In this document: in pieces, positions 1 to 5,217 of the stretch | How the letters are laid out: the number at the start of each line of letters is the position of its first letter | Position numbering within the stretch: the stretch's first letter is position 1 | DNA from: Chloroflexota bacterium | GTDB lineage: Bacteria; Chloroflexota; Anaerolineae; Promineifilales; Promineifilaceae | Length of the DNA stretch: 8,984 nucleotides | Reading direction: 5' to 3' | NCBI GenBank assembly: GCA_020353135.1 | Contig: CP070688.1 | Coordinates: forward strand, 2,761,893 to 2,770,876 | Notes under the pieces: model-generated | What the model saw: only the letters and a program-made list of their open reading frames with translations | Told to the model about the DNA's origin: nothing | The model's database searches: none | Made by a program: the position numbers and the translations under genes

Positions 1-1
1 G

Positions 2-1336
2 GTGATCGTTGGCGGGGGGTTTGGCGGTCTTTACGCAGCCAAGGCTTTGAGCGAGACGGCCGTGCGGGTGACATTGGTCGACAAGCGGAATTTTCATTTG
101 TTCCAGCCGCTGCTGTACCAGGTGGCCACCGGCGGATTGTCGCCGGGCGATATCGCCTCGCCGCTGCGGTCGACGTTGGGCAAAGCGTCGAACGTCCAGG
201 TGCTGAAGGCCGAGGTGGTCGACATCTATCCGGAGAAGAAGCTGATCTTCCTGCGTGACGGGCTATTGAACTATGATAGCCTGATCGTGGCGACCGGCGC
301 CCGATACCATTATTTCGACCGGCCGGAATGGGCCGATCAAGCGCCTTCGCTCAAGACCGTGGAAGATGCCCTGGAGATACGGCGGCGGGTGTTGCTGGCC
401 TTTGAAGCGGCAGAGCGTGAATCTGACCCGGCTAGACGACAGGCCTGGCTGAACTTCGTCGTGGTCGGCGGCGGGCCAACTGGGGTCGAGTTGGCCGGCG
501 CCCTGGGCGAACTGGCCAACGGCACCTTGAGCGGAGAGTTCAAGAATATCGATCCGGCCGAGGCGCGGATCATCCTGCTGGAGGCCGGCGACGGCATCCT
601 GGCTTCCTATCCGGACGACCTGGCCACAAAGGCGCAGCGGTCACTGGAGAAGCTGGGCGTGACGGTTAGGGTTAAGACGCGGCTGGTGGGCATCGACGAC
701 GATAATGTTACGTTGCGCGACCAGGAGAGCGGCCGGGATGAGACTTTGGCCAGCCATACGGTGTTGTGGGCGGCCGGGGTGCAGGCTTCGGCGCTGGGCC
801 AAATTCTGGCCGAGCGGGTTGGCGCCAAAACCGATCACATCGGCCGGGTGATGATCGAGCCGGACCTGACAGTCGCCGGCCAGCCGGACATCTTCGTCGT
901 CGGCGACCTGGCGCACTTCGAGGACCAGGACGGCCGGCCGTTGCCCGGCGTGGCCCAGGTGGCCATGCAGCAGGGCCAGTACGCGGCCGGTCTCATCCAG
1001 GATCGGCTGCGAGGCAGCCAGCGGCCGCCGTTTCGTTACAAGGACAAGGGCAACTTGGCGGTGATCGGCCGTAATGCGGCCGTGGCGGATCTGGGCTTCG
1101 CTCGCTTCAGCGGTTTTCCGGCGTGGTTGATCTGGGTCTTCATCCACATCGGTTACCTGATCGGCTTCGACAACAAGCTGCTGGTGCTGACGCAGTGGGC
1201 CTGGAACTACTTCACCCGCAAGCGCGGGGCGCGGCTCATCACCGGCGAGGATCCGTTTCCGCTGATCCAAGGTGGGATTGATGAGCGGCGTGAACCATTG
1301 ATGCAGAAGCCAGCCCGGCAAACCCTGGCTTCGTAG
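2..1336 (+). CDS. ndh: Type II NADH:quinone oxidoreductase (NDH-2), 5'-partial
   Basis: This is a single-subunit, non-proton-pumping NADH dehydrogenase that passes electrons from NADH through FAD to membrane quinone. The visible part has 444 residues. It begins inside the N-terminal FAD-binding motif (VIVGGGFGG), so the true start lies upstream of the window; the GTG at base 2 is read as an internal Val, not as a start. A second Rossmann motif (VVVGGGPTG, residues about 153-161) binds NADH. DIFVVGDL (about 296-303) is the C-terminal FAD-contacting motif, and AQVAMQQG (about 318) matches the quinone-site signature of NDH-2. A hydrophobic, Trp-rich stretch (about 370-400) followed by basic residues fits the membrane-anchoring C-terminus of the family. 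It converges on the next gene with only 7 bp between stop codons. The family assignment is firm; the electron acceptor is inferred from the family. Confidence 0.93.
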   Translation: MIVGGGFGGLYAAKALSETAVRVTLVDKRNFHLFQPLLYQVATGGLSPGDIASPLRSTLGKASNVQVLKAEVVDIYPEKKLIFLRDGLLNYDSLIVATGARYHYFDRPEWADQAPSLKTVEDALEIRRRVLLAFEAAERESDPARRQAWLNFVVVGGGPTGVELAGALGELANGTLSGEFKNIDPAEARIILLEAGDGILASYPDDLATKAQRSLEKLGVTVRVKTRLVGIDDDNVTLRDQESGRDETLASHTVLWAAGVQASALGQILAERVGAKTDHIGRVMIEPDLTVAGQPDIFVVGDLAHFEDQDGRPLPGVAQVAMQQGQYAAGLIQDRLRGSQRPPFRYKDKGNLAVIGRNAAVADLGFARFSGFPAWLIWVFIHIGYLIGFDNKLLVLTQWAWNYFTRKRGARLITGEDPFPLIQGGIDERREPLMQKPARQTLAS

Positions 1337-1343
1337 TCCAGAA

Positions 1344-2000
1344 TTACCGATTTCGTCTTGGAATTTGCAGGCTAGCCCCTTTCCGTTCATTCAAATAAAA
1401 ATGCCACAATAATCTGGCCGCGACCGCTCTCCACGGCCGCCATTCATCACTGATTCTCCTCACCTCTTCCGGTGCTGGTCGCATTTTCCATCCCTTGACG
1501 CGCTGGATGGCAACCTCCAGTGCAAGATCTCCTTGCGGCCAGATATCAGGCCGTCCCAGGGCCATCAGTAGATAGATATCGGCCGTCCACGGCCCTATCC
1601 CTTTTACTTTCATTAGTCGTTCCTTCGCTTCCTGGTCCTCAAGGTTGCCTAATCCCGATAGCTCGAGACTGCCATCAAGTAATGCATTTGCCAACTCGCG
1701 GCCGTATCTAGTTTTTTGCCTGCTGAACCCGATTTGTTTTAGCTCTTCATCGGTGAGGTCCAAAAAACTCTCTGGCGTAATGGAATGAACTGCTTGCTCT
1801 AACCGGTTGTAAGCTGCCTTCGCCGACGCTAATGACACCTGTTGTTCGAGAATGATACGGATCAAAGAGTGAAAACCTTGCTCTCTGCGCCAAAGCGGCG
1901 GCAGACCGTACTTTGAAACGATCCCGGCAAGGTATTCATCTCTCGCTGCCAGTTCCAATACACCCTCTAGCAATGTGTGACGGGTCAATGGTTCCTTCAT
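1344..2000 (-). CDS. HhH-GPD DNA glycosylase, AlkA/3-methyladenine type
   Basis: Base-excision-repair glycosylase of the helix-hairpin-helix superfamily, 218 residues. LEQQVS (51-56) is the typical N-terminal signature. The hairpin VKGIGPWTA (132-140) is followed by WPQGDLAL, in which Asp158 sits at the catalytic aspartate position of AlkA-like enzymes. No C-terminal iron-sulfur cysteine cluster is present, which argues against the MutY/Nth branch. Removal of alkylated purines is therefore the likely activity, but the substrate is inferred. The start ATG has no Shine-Dalgarno sequence; a -10-like hexamer lies 6 nt upstream (see 2007-2012). Base composition is clearly lower in GC than in the neighbours (55 of 120 bases in 1681-1800), and the GGCCGG hexamer common in neighbouring genes was not seen here, suggesting horizontal acquisition. 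It ends 7 bp from the convergent NADH dehydrogenase gene. Confidence 0.9.
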   Translation of the reverse strand: MKEPLTRHTLLEGVLELAARDEYLAGIVSKYGLPPLWRREQGFHSLIRIILEQQVSLASAKAAYNRLEQAVHSITPESFLDLTDEELKQIGFSRQKTRYGRELANALLDGSLELSGLGNLEDQEAKERLMKVKGIGPWTADIYLLMALGRPDIWPQGDLALEVAIQRVKGWKMRPAPEEVRRISDEWRPWRAVAARLLWHFYLNERKGASLQIPRRNR

Positions 2001-2006
2001 TCTGGG

Positions 2007-2012
2007 ATTATG
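2007..2012 (-). promoter_or_regulatory. Candidate extended -10 promoter of the DNA glycosylase, leaderless
   Basis: On the minus strand TGG is followed by CATAAT, which resembles an extended -10 element (TGn plus hexamer; 5 of 6 matches to TATAAT). No -35 hexamer is recognisable at the right distance. The hexamer ends 6 nt before the ATG at 2000, so transcription would begin at or next to the start codon. No Shine-Dalgarno sequence is present. Confidence 0.4.
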
Positions 2013-2046
2013 CCACCGACGATGACCACCGGCCTCGGATCCCTGT

Positions 2047-2769
2047 CTATGATTCTACCAGAGTCAGAAAATTCGGATCGTCGTGCAGCGAGGCCAGGTC
2101 GCCGTCTTGGGGCGCCCACTCTATGAGGTCGTCGTAGAGAGGCAAGGCTTCAGCCACGTTCTTCAGGGCCTTTTCCTTCTGGCCGGTAAGGGCGTAGTAG
2201 CAGCCAAGATTGTAGAGCACTGCGCCCCGCCATTGGTCGCTCTCGGATAGCTCAAGCTGCATGGCGGCCGCTTTTTCCTGCACGGCGTTGGCCTCTTCGA
2301 TTTGGCCCCGGTTGACGAATAGCTCGCCCAGATGGGCCATGGGATGGTAGAAGTTACCGAGGCAGATCCGGCGCCACAATGGCTGGCCGCGCGTCCATTC
2401 GTAGCGCTCGGCGTCGGTCAATTGCTCGTCGCTCAAGCCGTTCACCCCGGACACCAGACCTTCATGCGCTTTCTCGACCAGCGCTTCGATCTCATCCCAG
2501 CCAGCTTCGCGGTACTTCTCCCAGAAGCGGGCATTGGTGGCGTTGAAGTCATCGCCATAGTCCGGCCGCACCCAGCTCTCGGGATCGACTAGTTCCCTGG
2601 CCGCTTCCGCAGCCCAGTGGGCCACGTGGGCCAGCACGTCCTTCGGCGACCAGTCATCGGCCGTTCCCTTTGCCTGTCGCTCCTCTTCGGTCAGACTGGT
2701 CAGAGAGGCCTTCTCATACTCGTAGGCAGAATCCAAGAGTCCGGTTATTCTCTCAGCCATGTCACCCAT
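2047..2769 (-). CDS. DinB/ClbS-like four-helix-bundle protein with C-terminal TPR-like domain
   Basis: A 240-residue cytoplasmic protein. The N-terminal part (about 1-150) resembles the DinB/DfsB/ClbS superfamily of metal-binding helical bundles: DDWSPKDVLAHVAHW (38-52) is the typical second-helix motif, and His48 (or His51), His142 and His146 could form the metal triad. Residues about 150-240 look like a TPR unit with an end-of-group extension (YNLGCYYALTGQKEKAL, then a WAPQDGDLASLHDDPNF tail). Family members include thiol-transferase-like enzymes and the colibactin-resistance protein ClbS, but the reaction here cannot be assigned. The start is well supported: AAAGGAG lies 6 nt before the first ATG, whereas Met4 would be 15 nt away. 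It lies 46 bp upstream of the glycosylase on the same strand, so co-transcription is possible, though the glycosylase may have its own promoter. Confidence 0.85.
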   Translation of the reverse strand: MGDMAERITGLLDSAYEYEKASLTSLTEEERQAKGTADDWSPKDVLAHVAHWAAEAARELVDPESWVRPDYGDDFNATNARFWEKYREAGWDEIEALVEKAHEGLVSGVNGLSDEQLTDAERYEWTRGQPLWRRICLGNFYHPMAHLGELFVNRGQIEEANAVQEKAAAMQLELSESDQWRGAVLYNLGCYYALTGQKEKALKNVAEALPLYDDLIEWAPQDGDLASLHDDPNFLTLVES

Positions 2770-2775
2770 GTGGAT

Positions 2776-2782
2776 CTCCTTT
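2776..2782 (-). promoter_or_regulatory. Strong Shine-Dalgarno site of the DinB/TPR gene
   Basis: AAAGGAG on the minus strand, 6 nt before the ATG at 2769. Its spacing favours this start over the in-frame ATG three codons further in. Confidence 0.8.
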
Positions 2783-2825
2783 GACTTAGCTGGCAGTCAG
2801 CGTTCATCAGCTTTCCAACTGGGCC

Positions 2826-2854
2826 AGTATACCGTATGTGTTGACCTAGTTCGA
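2826..2854 (-). promoter_or_regulatory. Candidate promoter of the DinB/TPR gene
   Basis: On the minus strand TATACT (2831-2826) matches the -10 consensus at 5 of 6 positions. The hexamer at 2854-2849 (TCGAAC), 17 bp upstream, is a poor -35 (3 of 6). Transcription would start near 2819, giving a leader of about 50 nt that contains the Shine-Dalgarno site. Pattern match only. Confidence 0.35.
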
Positions 2855-2972
2855 GATTGGCGTGCGATCACCGTTGCTTGAAGGATCGCTGAAAGACGTA
2901 GGGTGAAGGACAATGGGAGGGCCAAGCTGTCAGGTAGCAAGTGGCGGGCGGTAGGTCGTTGTTAGATTGTCT

Positions 2973-3001
2973 TGGTTCGGGTCGCCACTCTGGGCTAAAA
3001 T
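2973..3001 (+). promoter_or_regulatory. Candidate promoter of the uracil-DNA glycosylase gene
   Basis: TTGGTT (2973-2978) is separated by exactly 17 bp from TAAAAT (2996-3001), which matches the -10 consensus at 5 of 6 positions. If used, transcription would begin near 3008 and the heptad array would be transcribed as a leader of about 93 nt. Confidence 0.4.
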
Positions 3002-3029
3002 GGGGCATCTGCCGACCACCGAAGCTAAA

Positions 3030-3092
3030 GCCTGAGGCTCATGGCTCGATGCTAGAAGCTCACAGCTGATCGCCCACTGCTAGTCGCGAAGG
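3030..3092 (+). repeat. Degenerate heptanucleotide array A (GCTNANN)
   Basis: Nine successive 7-bp units run in strict phase from 3030 to 3092. Every unit starts with GC, and six of the first eight start with GCT; the commonest form is GCTCA or GCTGA plus two variable bases. The ninth unit (GCGAAGG) runs into the Shine-Dalgarno sequence of the next gene. One more GCT at 3024 is 6 bp before the array, consistent with a 1-bp slip. The same core in the opposite orientation occurs at 7211-7245, and a related one at 8891-8946. The units differ too much for a recent expansion. Confidence 0.7.
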
Positions 3093-3100
3093 AGACCCCA

Positions 3101-3721
3101 ATGCAATTCGGCCTGTTCGAAGAACCACTGCGCTTTGAAAGCTTCGAAGAGCTGGTGGAGCGCATGGAAAGTATGGAAGATGATCCGTTATTCCCGGCTG
3201 GGACCAACATGGTCATTTATCGCGGCAACCCCACGGCAAGGTTGATGATCATCGGCGAGGCGCCCGGCACGGAGGAGGATCGCCTGGGCAAGCCCTTCGT
3301 CGGCAAGTCAGGCCAGCTGCTCGATCAGATCCTGGGCGCGGTGGAGTTCGACCCCGAGCAAGATGTGTTCATCACCAACGCCGTCTTCCGGCTGCCGCCA
3401 GGGACCGGCGGCAAGCCGCTGCGCAAACCGACCCCGGACGAGATCACCTTCTACAAGCCCTATTTGCTGGAGCTCATCCGATTCGTCGACCCGGTCATCA
3501 TACTTCTGAGCGGCAACGCGGCCACCGAAGCGGTCCTGGGCGAGACCGGCATCACCCGGCTGCGCGGCAACTGGTATCCCTGGCACGGCCGGTGGGTGAT
3601 GCCTATCTTTCACCCGGCCTACCTGCTGCGCAACCCGTCCCGCAATCCGGGCAGCCCGAAGGCCCTGACCTGGCAGGATATTCAGGAGGTTAGGCGGAAG
3701 TATGATGAGATTGTGGGATAG
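3101..3721 (+). CDS. Family-4-like uracil-DNA glycosylase lacking all iron-sulfur cysteines
   Basis: A 206-residue enzyme of the uracil-DNA glycosylase superfamily, expected to remove uracil from DNA after cytosine deamination. Motif 1 is GEAPGTEED (52-60), followed by GKPFVGKSGQLLD (63-75), which is diagnostic of the family 4/5 group. TNAV (92-95) holds the conserved Asn, and HPAYLLRNPS (171-180) is motif 2. Characterised family 4 enzymes bind a [4Fe-4S] cluster through four cysteines. This protein has no cysteine at all: the VKCRPPG-type site reads VFRLPPG, and the later cysteine before PYL is replaced by the Tyr of FYKPYL. Length is normal and both catalytic motifs are intact, so decay is unlikely. 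AAGGAG 6 nt before the ATG fixes the start. Its stop lies 1 bp before the -35 box of the next operon. Confidence 0.9.
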   Translation: MQFGLFEEPLRFESFEELVERMESMEDDPLFPAGTNMVIYRGNPTARLMIIGEAPGTEEDRLGKPFVGKSGQLLDQILGAVEFDPEQDVFITNAVFRLPPGTGGKPLRKPTPDEITFYKPYLLELIRFVDPVIILLSGNAATEAVLGETGITRLRGNWYPWHGRWVMPIFHPAYLLRNPSRNPGSPKALTWQDIQEVRRKYDEIVG

Positions 3722-3722
3722 G

Positions 3723-3751
3723 TTGACTGCTTATGGGCCGGCGGCTATAAT
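3723..3751 (+). promoter_or_regulatory. Near-consensus sigma-70 promoter of the toxin-antitoxin operon
   Basis: TTGACT (3723-3728, 5 of 6) and TATAAT (3746-3751, 6 of 6) are separated by exactly 17 bp. The predicted transcription start is near 3758, inside the first operator-like dyad. This is the strongest promoter match in the window. Confidence 0.82.
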
Positions 3752-3754
3752 ATT

Positions 3755-3785
3755 GTACGATACTAGCGATTCTAACGTATCGTAC
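3755..3785. promoter_or_regulatory. Paired operator dyads of the toxin-antitoxin operon
   Basis: GTACGATAC (3755-3763) and its exact reverse complement GTATCGTAC (3777-3785) form a 9-bp perfect inverted repeat with a 13-bp spacer. Centre-to-centre distance is 22 bp, about two helical turns, so both lie on the same DNA face. Each arm is itself a small dyad, GTA-N3-TAC. The first arm covers the predicted transcription start, as expected for autorepression by an antitoxin or toxin-antitoxin complex. The GTAC core resembles the TGTACA core reported for YefM operators. An alternative is an RNA hairpin near the 5' end of the transcript, but a 13-nt loop and the lack of a U-tract make a terminator unlikely. 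Confidence 0.72.
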
Positions 3786-3820
3786 GAAACTGACGAAATG
3801 TGCTAAAGGGAATGAAGAAC

Positions 3821-4087
3821 ATGACAACTCTGGCCAGTGATAAGGCAAGGGCTAAGTGGCGTGACGTGCTGGATTCGGCCGGCAAGGGCGAAGATATCGT
3901 GGTCGAACGTTACGGCAAGCCGGCCGTGGCCATCATCGCCTATGATGACTATCTGGCCATCCAAGAGATGTTGGCAGAGATGAGGGAGGCTCGCGAGGCG
4001 CAGAAGGTGCTGGAAGAGTGGCGAGCTGATCCAGAATTAGCTCGGCCCTGGCAGGACGTCAAATCTGAGTTGTTAGCCGCCGACTGA
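3821..4087 (+). CDS. Type II antitoxin, Phd/YefM family
   Basis: An 88-residue antitoxin that neutralises the adjacent RelE-like toxin and probably represses the operon. The N-terminal half (KARAKWRDVLDSAGKGEDI, then VVERYGKPAVAIIAYDDY) is the Phd/YefM DNA-binding fold. The charged helical C-terminal half (about 45-88) would wrap the toxin. Three in-frame starts exist: GTG 3800, ATG 3812 and ATG 3821. The last is preferred because AAAGGG lies about 10 nt upstream of it but only 1 nt before the ATG at 3812, and because the family usually begins just before this region. The gene follows a near-consensus promoter with two dyads. Its stop is 4 bp before the toxin start, which has no Shine-Dalgarno sequence, so toxin translation probably depends on ribosomes finishing the antitoxin. 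Confidence 0.88.
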   Translation: MTTLASDKARAKWRDVLDSAGKGEDIVVERYGKPAVAIIAYDDYLAIQEMLAEMREAREAQKVLEEWRADPELARPWQDVKSELLAAD

Positions 4088-4091
4088 TAGA

Positions 4092-4364
4092 ATGGCCGGC
4101 ACTGGGCAATGGCAGGTGCTCATCAGCCGCCGGGCCGAGCGGGTGCTTCGTCGTCTTCCGAAGGACGTCCTAATCAGGATAAGCGCCGCCATCGACGATC
4201 TTGCCGACGATCCTTACCCTGCGGGTTGTAAGAAACTGACCGGTCATGACTTGTTCCGAATTCGGGTAGGGGCCTGGCGAATCATATACGCCGTTCAAGA
4301 TGATAGACTCATCGTGCTGATCCTGACCGTTGCCTCACGGGGCGAGGCTTATCGAAGGCTATGA
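4092..4364 (+). CDS. Type II toxin, RelE/ParE superfamily
   Basis: A 90-residue toxin of the RelE fold, likely a ribosome-dependent mRNA endonuclease. KKLTGHDLFRIRVGAWRIIY (47-66) is the core RelE signature, followed by two C-terminal strands (RLIVLILTVASRG). Basic and aromatic residues placed like the catalytic set of RelE are present: Lys47, Lys48, Arg56, Arg63, Arg83 and Tyr87. Retention of these favours RNase activity over a ParE gyrase poison, but this is an inference. The start ATG lies 4 bp after the antitoxin stop without a Shine-Dalgarno sequence. The stop TGA overlaps the methyltransferase ATG in an ATGA junction, making a three-gene operon likely. No truncation is apparent. Confidence 0.88.
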   Translation: MAGTGQWQVLISRRAERVLRRLPKDVLIRISAAIDDLADDPYPAGCKKLTGHDLFRIRVGAWRIIYAVQDDRLIVLILTVASRGEAYRRL

Positions 4365-5089
4365 CCCACTCCGAGCAGGCAGGGAGCCGCGGCGAACCGG
4401 GCTATGTCTGGCGGTCGGGGCAAGAGCGGCGGTTGGCCATGGTGCGCCAGTGGGCTGACCTTTCGGGTCGCGTTTTGGACAATGGCTGTGGATTGGGCAC
4501 CTGGCTGGAGGCGCTGCGCCCGTACAGCCGGCATCGTTTTGGCCTGGAGCCGGAATTCGAGCGGGCAACGCAGGCCCGGCCGCGAGCGGAGGGCGTGGTT
4601 CAAGCCGTGGGAGAGCGCCTGCCGTTTGACGACGATAGTTTCGACGTCGTCCTTAGCAACGAAGTCATCGAGCACGTGGCCGACGACCGGCTGGCGGTGC
4701 GCGAGATGGTTCGCGTCGCCAAGCCCGGCGGCCGGATCGTCATTTTCTGTCCCAATCGCTGGTATCCGGTGGAACAGCACGGCGTTTACTGGCGCGGCCG
4801 GTACAAGTTCGGCAATATCCCCCTGGTTAACTATCTGCCAAATTCGCTGCGCGACCGGCTGGCGCCGCACGTGCGGGCCTATACCAGCGGAAGGTTGCGC
4901 GAGCTGATCCGCGGGCTGCCAGTAAGCGTCCTTCACCACGGCCGCATCTATGGCGGCTACGACAATATCGAAGCCCGCTGGCCCCGTTTCGGCAGAAATT
5001 TGAAGCGGGGATTGTACGCGGCCGAGAGGACGCCGCTTGCGGCCCTAGGCATCTCCCATCTGCTCGTTCTGCAGAAGCAAGGCCGATAG
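4361..5089 (+). CDS. SAM-dependent class I methyltransferase (Methyltransf_11-like)
   Basis: A 242-residue methyltransferase. The SAM-binding motif I is VLDNGCGLGTW (38-48), the acidic residue after strand 2 is in GLEPE (61-65), the post-motif ERLPFDDDSFDVVLSNEVIEHV (85-106) is typical of Methyltransf_11, and VRVAKPGGRIVI (117-128) is motif III. The C-terminal 110 residues, including RIYGGYDNIEARWP (195-208), should hold the acceptor site. The substrate cannot be deduced; small molecules, quinone or lipid precursors and sugars are all methylated by relatives. The start ATG overlaps the toxin stop by 4 nt (ATGA), and no independent promoter or Shine-Dalgarno sequence is visible, so it is probably expressed as the third cistron of the toxin-antitoxin operon. 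A 5-bp stem spans its stop codon, with no T-tract. Confidence 0.87.
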   Translation: MTHSEQAGSRGEPGYVWRSGQERRLAMVRQWADLSGRVLDNGCGLGTWLEALRPYSRHRFGLEPEFERATQARPRAEGVVQAVGERLPFDDDSFDVVLSNEVIEHVADDRLAVREMVRVAKPGGRIVIFCPNRWYPVEQHGVYWRGRYKFGNIPLVNYLPNSLRDRLAPHVRAYTSGRLRELIRGLPVSVLHHGRIYGGYDNIEARWPRFGRNLKRGLYAAERTPLAALGISHLLVLQKQGR

Positions 5090-5181
5090 CAGACGGCCGC
5101 CATCACTGAGTACAAAATGTTTTCACCGGGGCTGGCCGGCCAACAGAATTGAAATGGGACGCGGACGAGAGATGAGCCCGC

Positions 5182-5210
5182 TTGACGCCATCTAGGGCGC
5201 TCTGTACAAT
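5182..5210 (+). promoter_or_regulatory. Near-consensus promoter of the DUF1385 gene, leaderless
   Basis: TTGACG (5182-5187, 5 of 6) and TACAAT (5205-5210, 5 of 6) are separated by exactly 17 bp. The -10 ends 7 nt before the ATG at 5218, so transcription should begin on or next to the start codon, giving a leaderless mRNA. The in-frame TTG at 5182, an apparent upstream start, coincides with this -35 box and is therefore not used as a start in this reading. Confidence 0.72.
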
Positions 5211-5217
5211 CCGCTCC

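Larger units (their letters stand above)
2770..3100. other. 331-bp divergent intergenic region
   Basis: No gene is supported in this gap between the minus-strand DinB/TPR gene and the plus-strand uracil-DNA glycosylase. It holds candidate promoters for each direction (2826-2854 minus, 2973-3001 plus), the 7-bp-period array at 3030-3092 and both Shine-Dalgarno sites. The stretch at about 2925-2980 (many G/T-rich heptads ending in GT) and the stretch at about 2787-2815 may be further decayed copies of the same type of repeat, but they are too degenerate to call. No tRNA or terminator hairpin was seen. Confidence 0.7.

Noticed and set aside
641..1390. A 249-codon open frame on the minus strand antisense to the NADH dehydrogenase
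   Set aside because: It spans a conserved NDH-2 gene, runs into the start of a second real gene and shows no domain signature.
3755..3785. Inverted repeat as an intrinsic terminator for the uracil-DNA glycosylase gene
   Set aside because: The loop is 13 nt, the stem is AT-containing and only 9 bp, there is no T-tract, and the element sits at the start site of a strong promoter, which fits an operator better.
3800..3820. GTG 3800 or ATG 3812 as the antitoxin start
   Set aside because: The ribosome-binding sequence AAAGGG lies downstream of the GTG and only 1 nt before the ATG at 3812; the spacing fits only ATG 3821.
4349..4939. A 196-codon open frame on the minus strand antisense to the methyltransferase
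   Set aside because: The plus-strand methyltransferase motifs are unambiguous; the antisense product has no recognisable family features.
5081..5098. GGCCG/CGGCC stem around the methyltransferase stop codon as a terminator
   Set aside because: The stem is only 5 bp, the loop is 8 nt and no T-tract follows; the motif is common by composition here.
5133..5142. Perfect 10-bp palindrome TGGCCGGCCA between the methyltransferase and DUF1385 genes
   Set aside because: GGCC-based palindromes occur throughout the window, so this one gives no specific evidence of a binding site.
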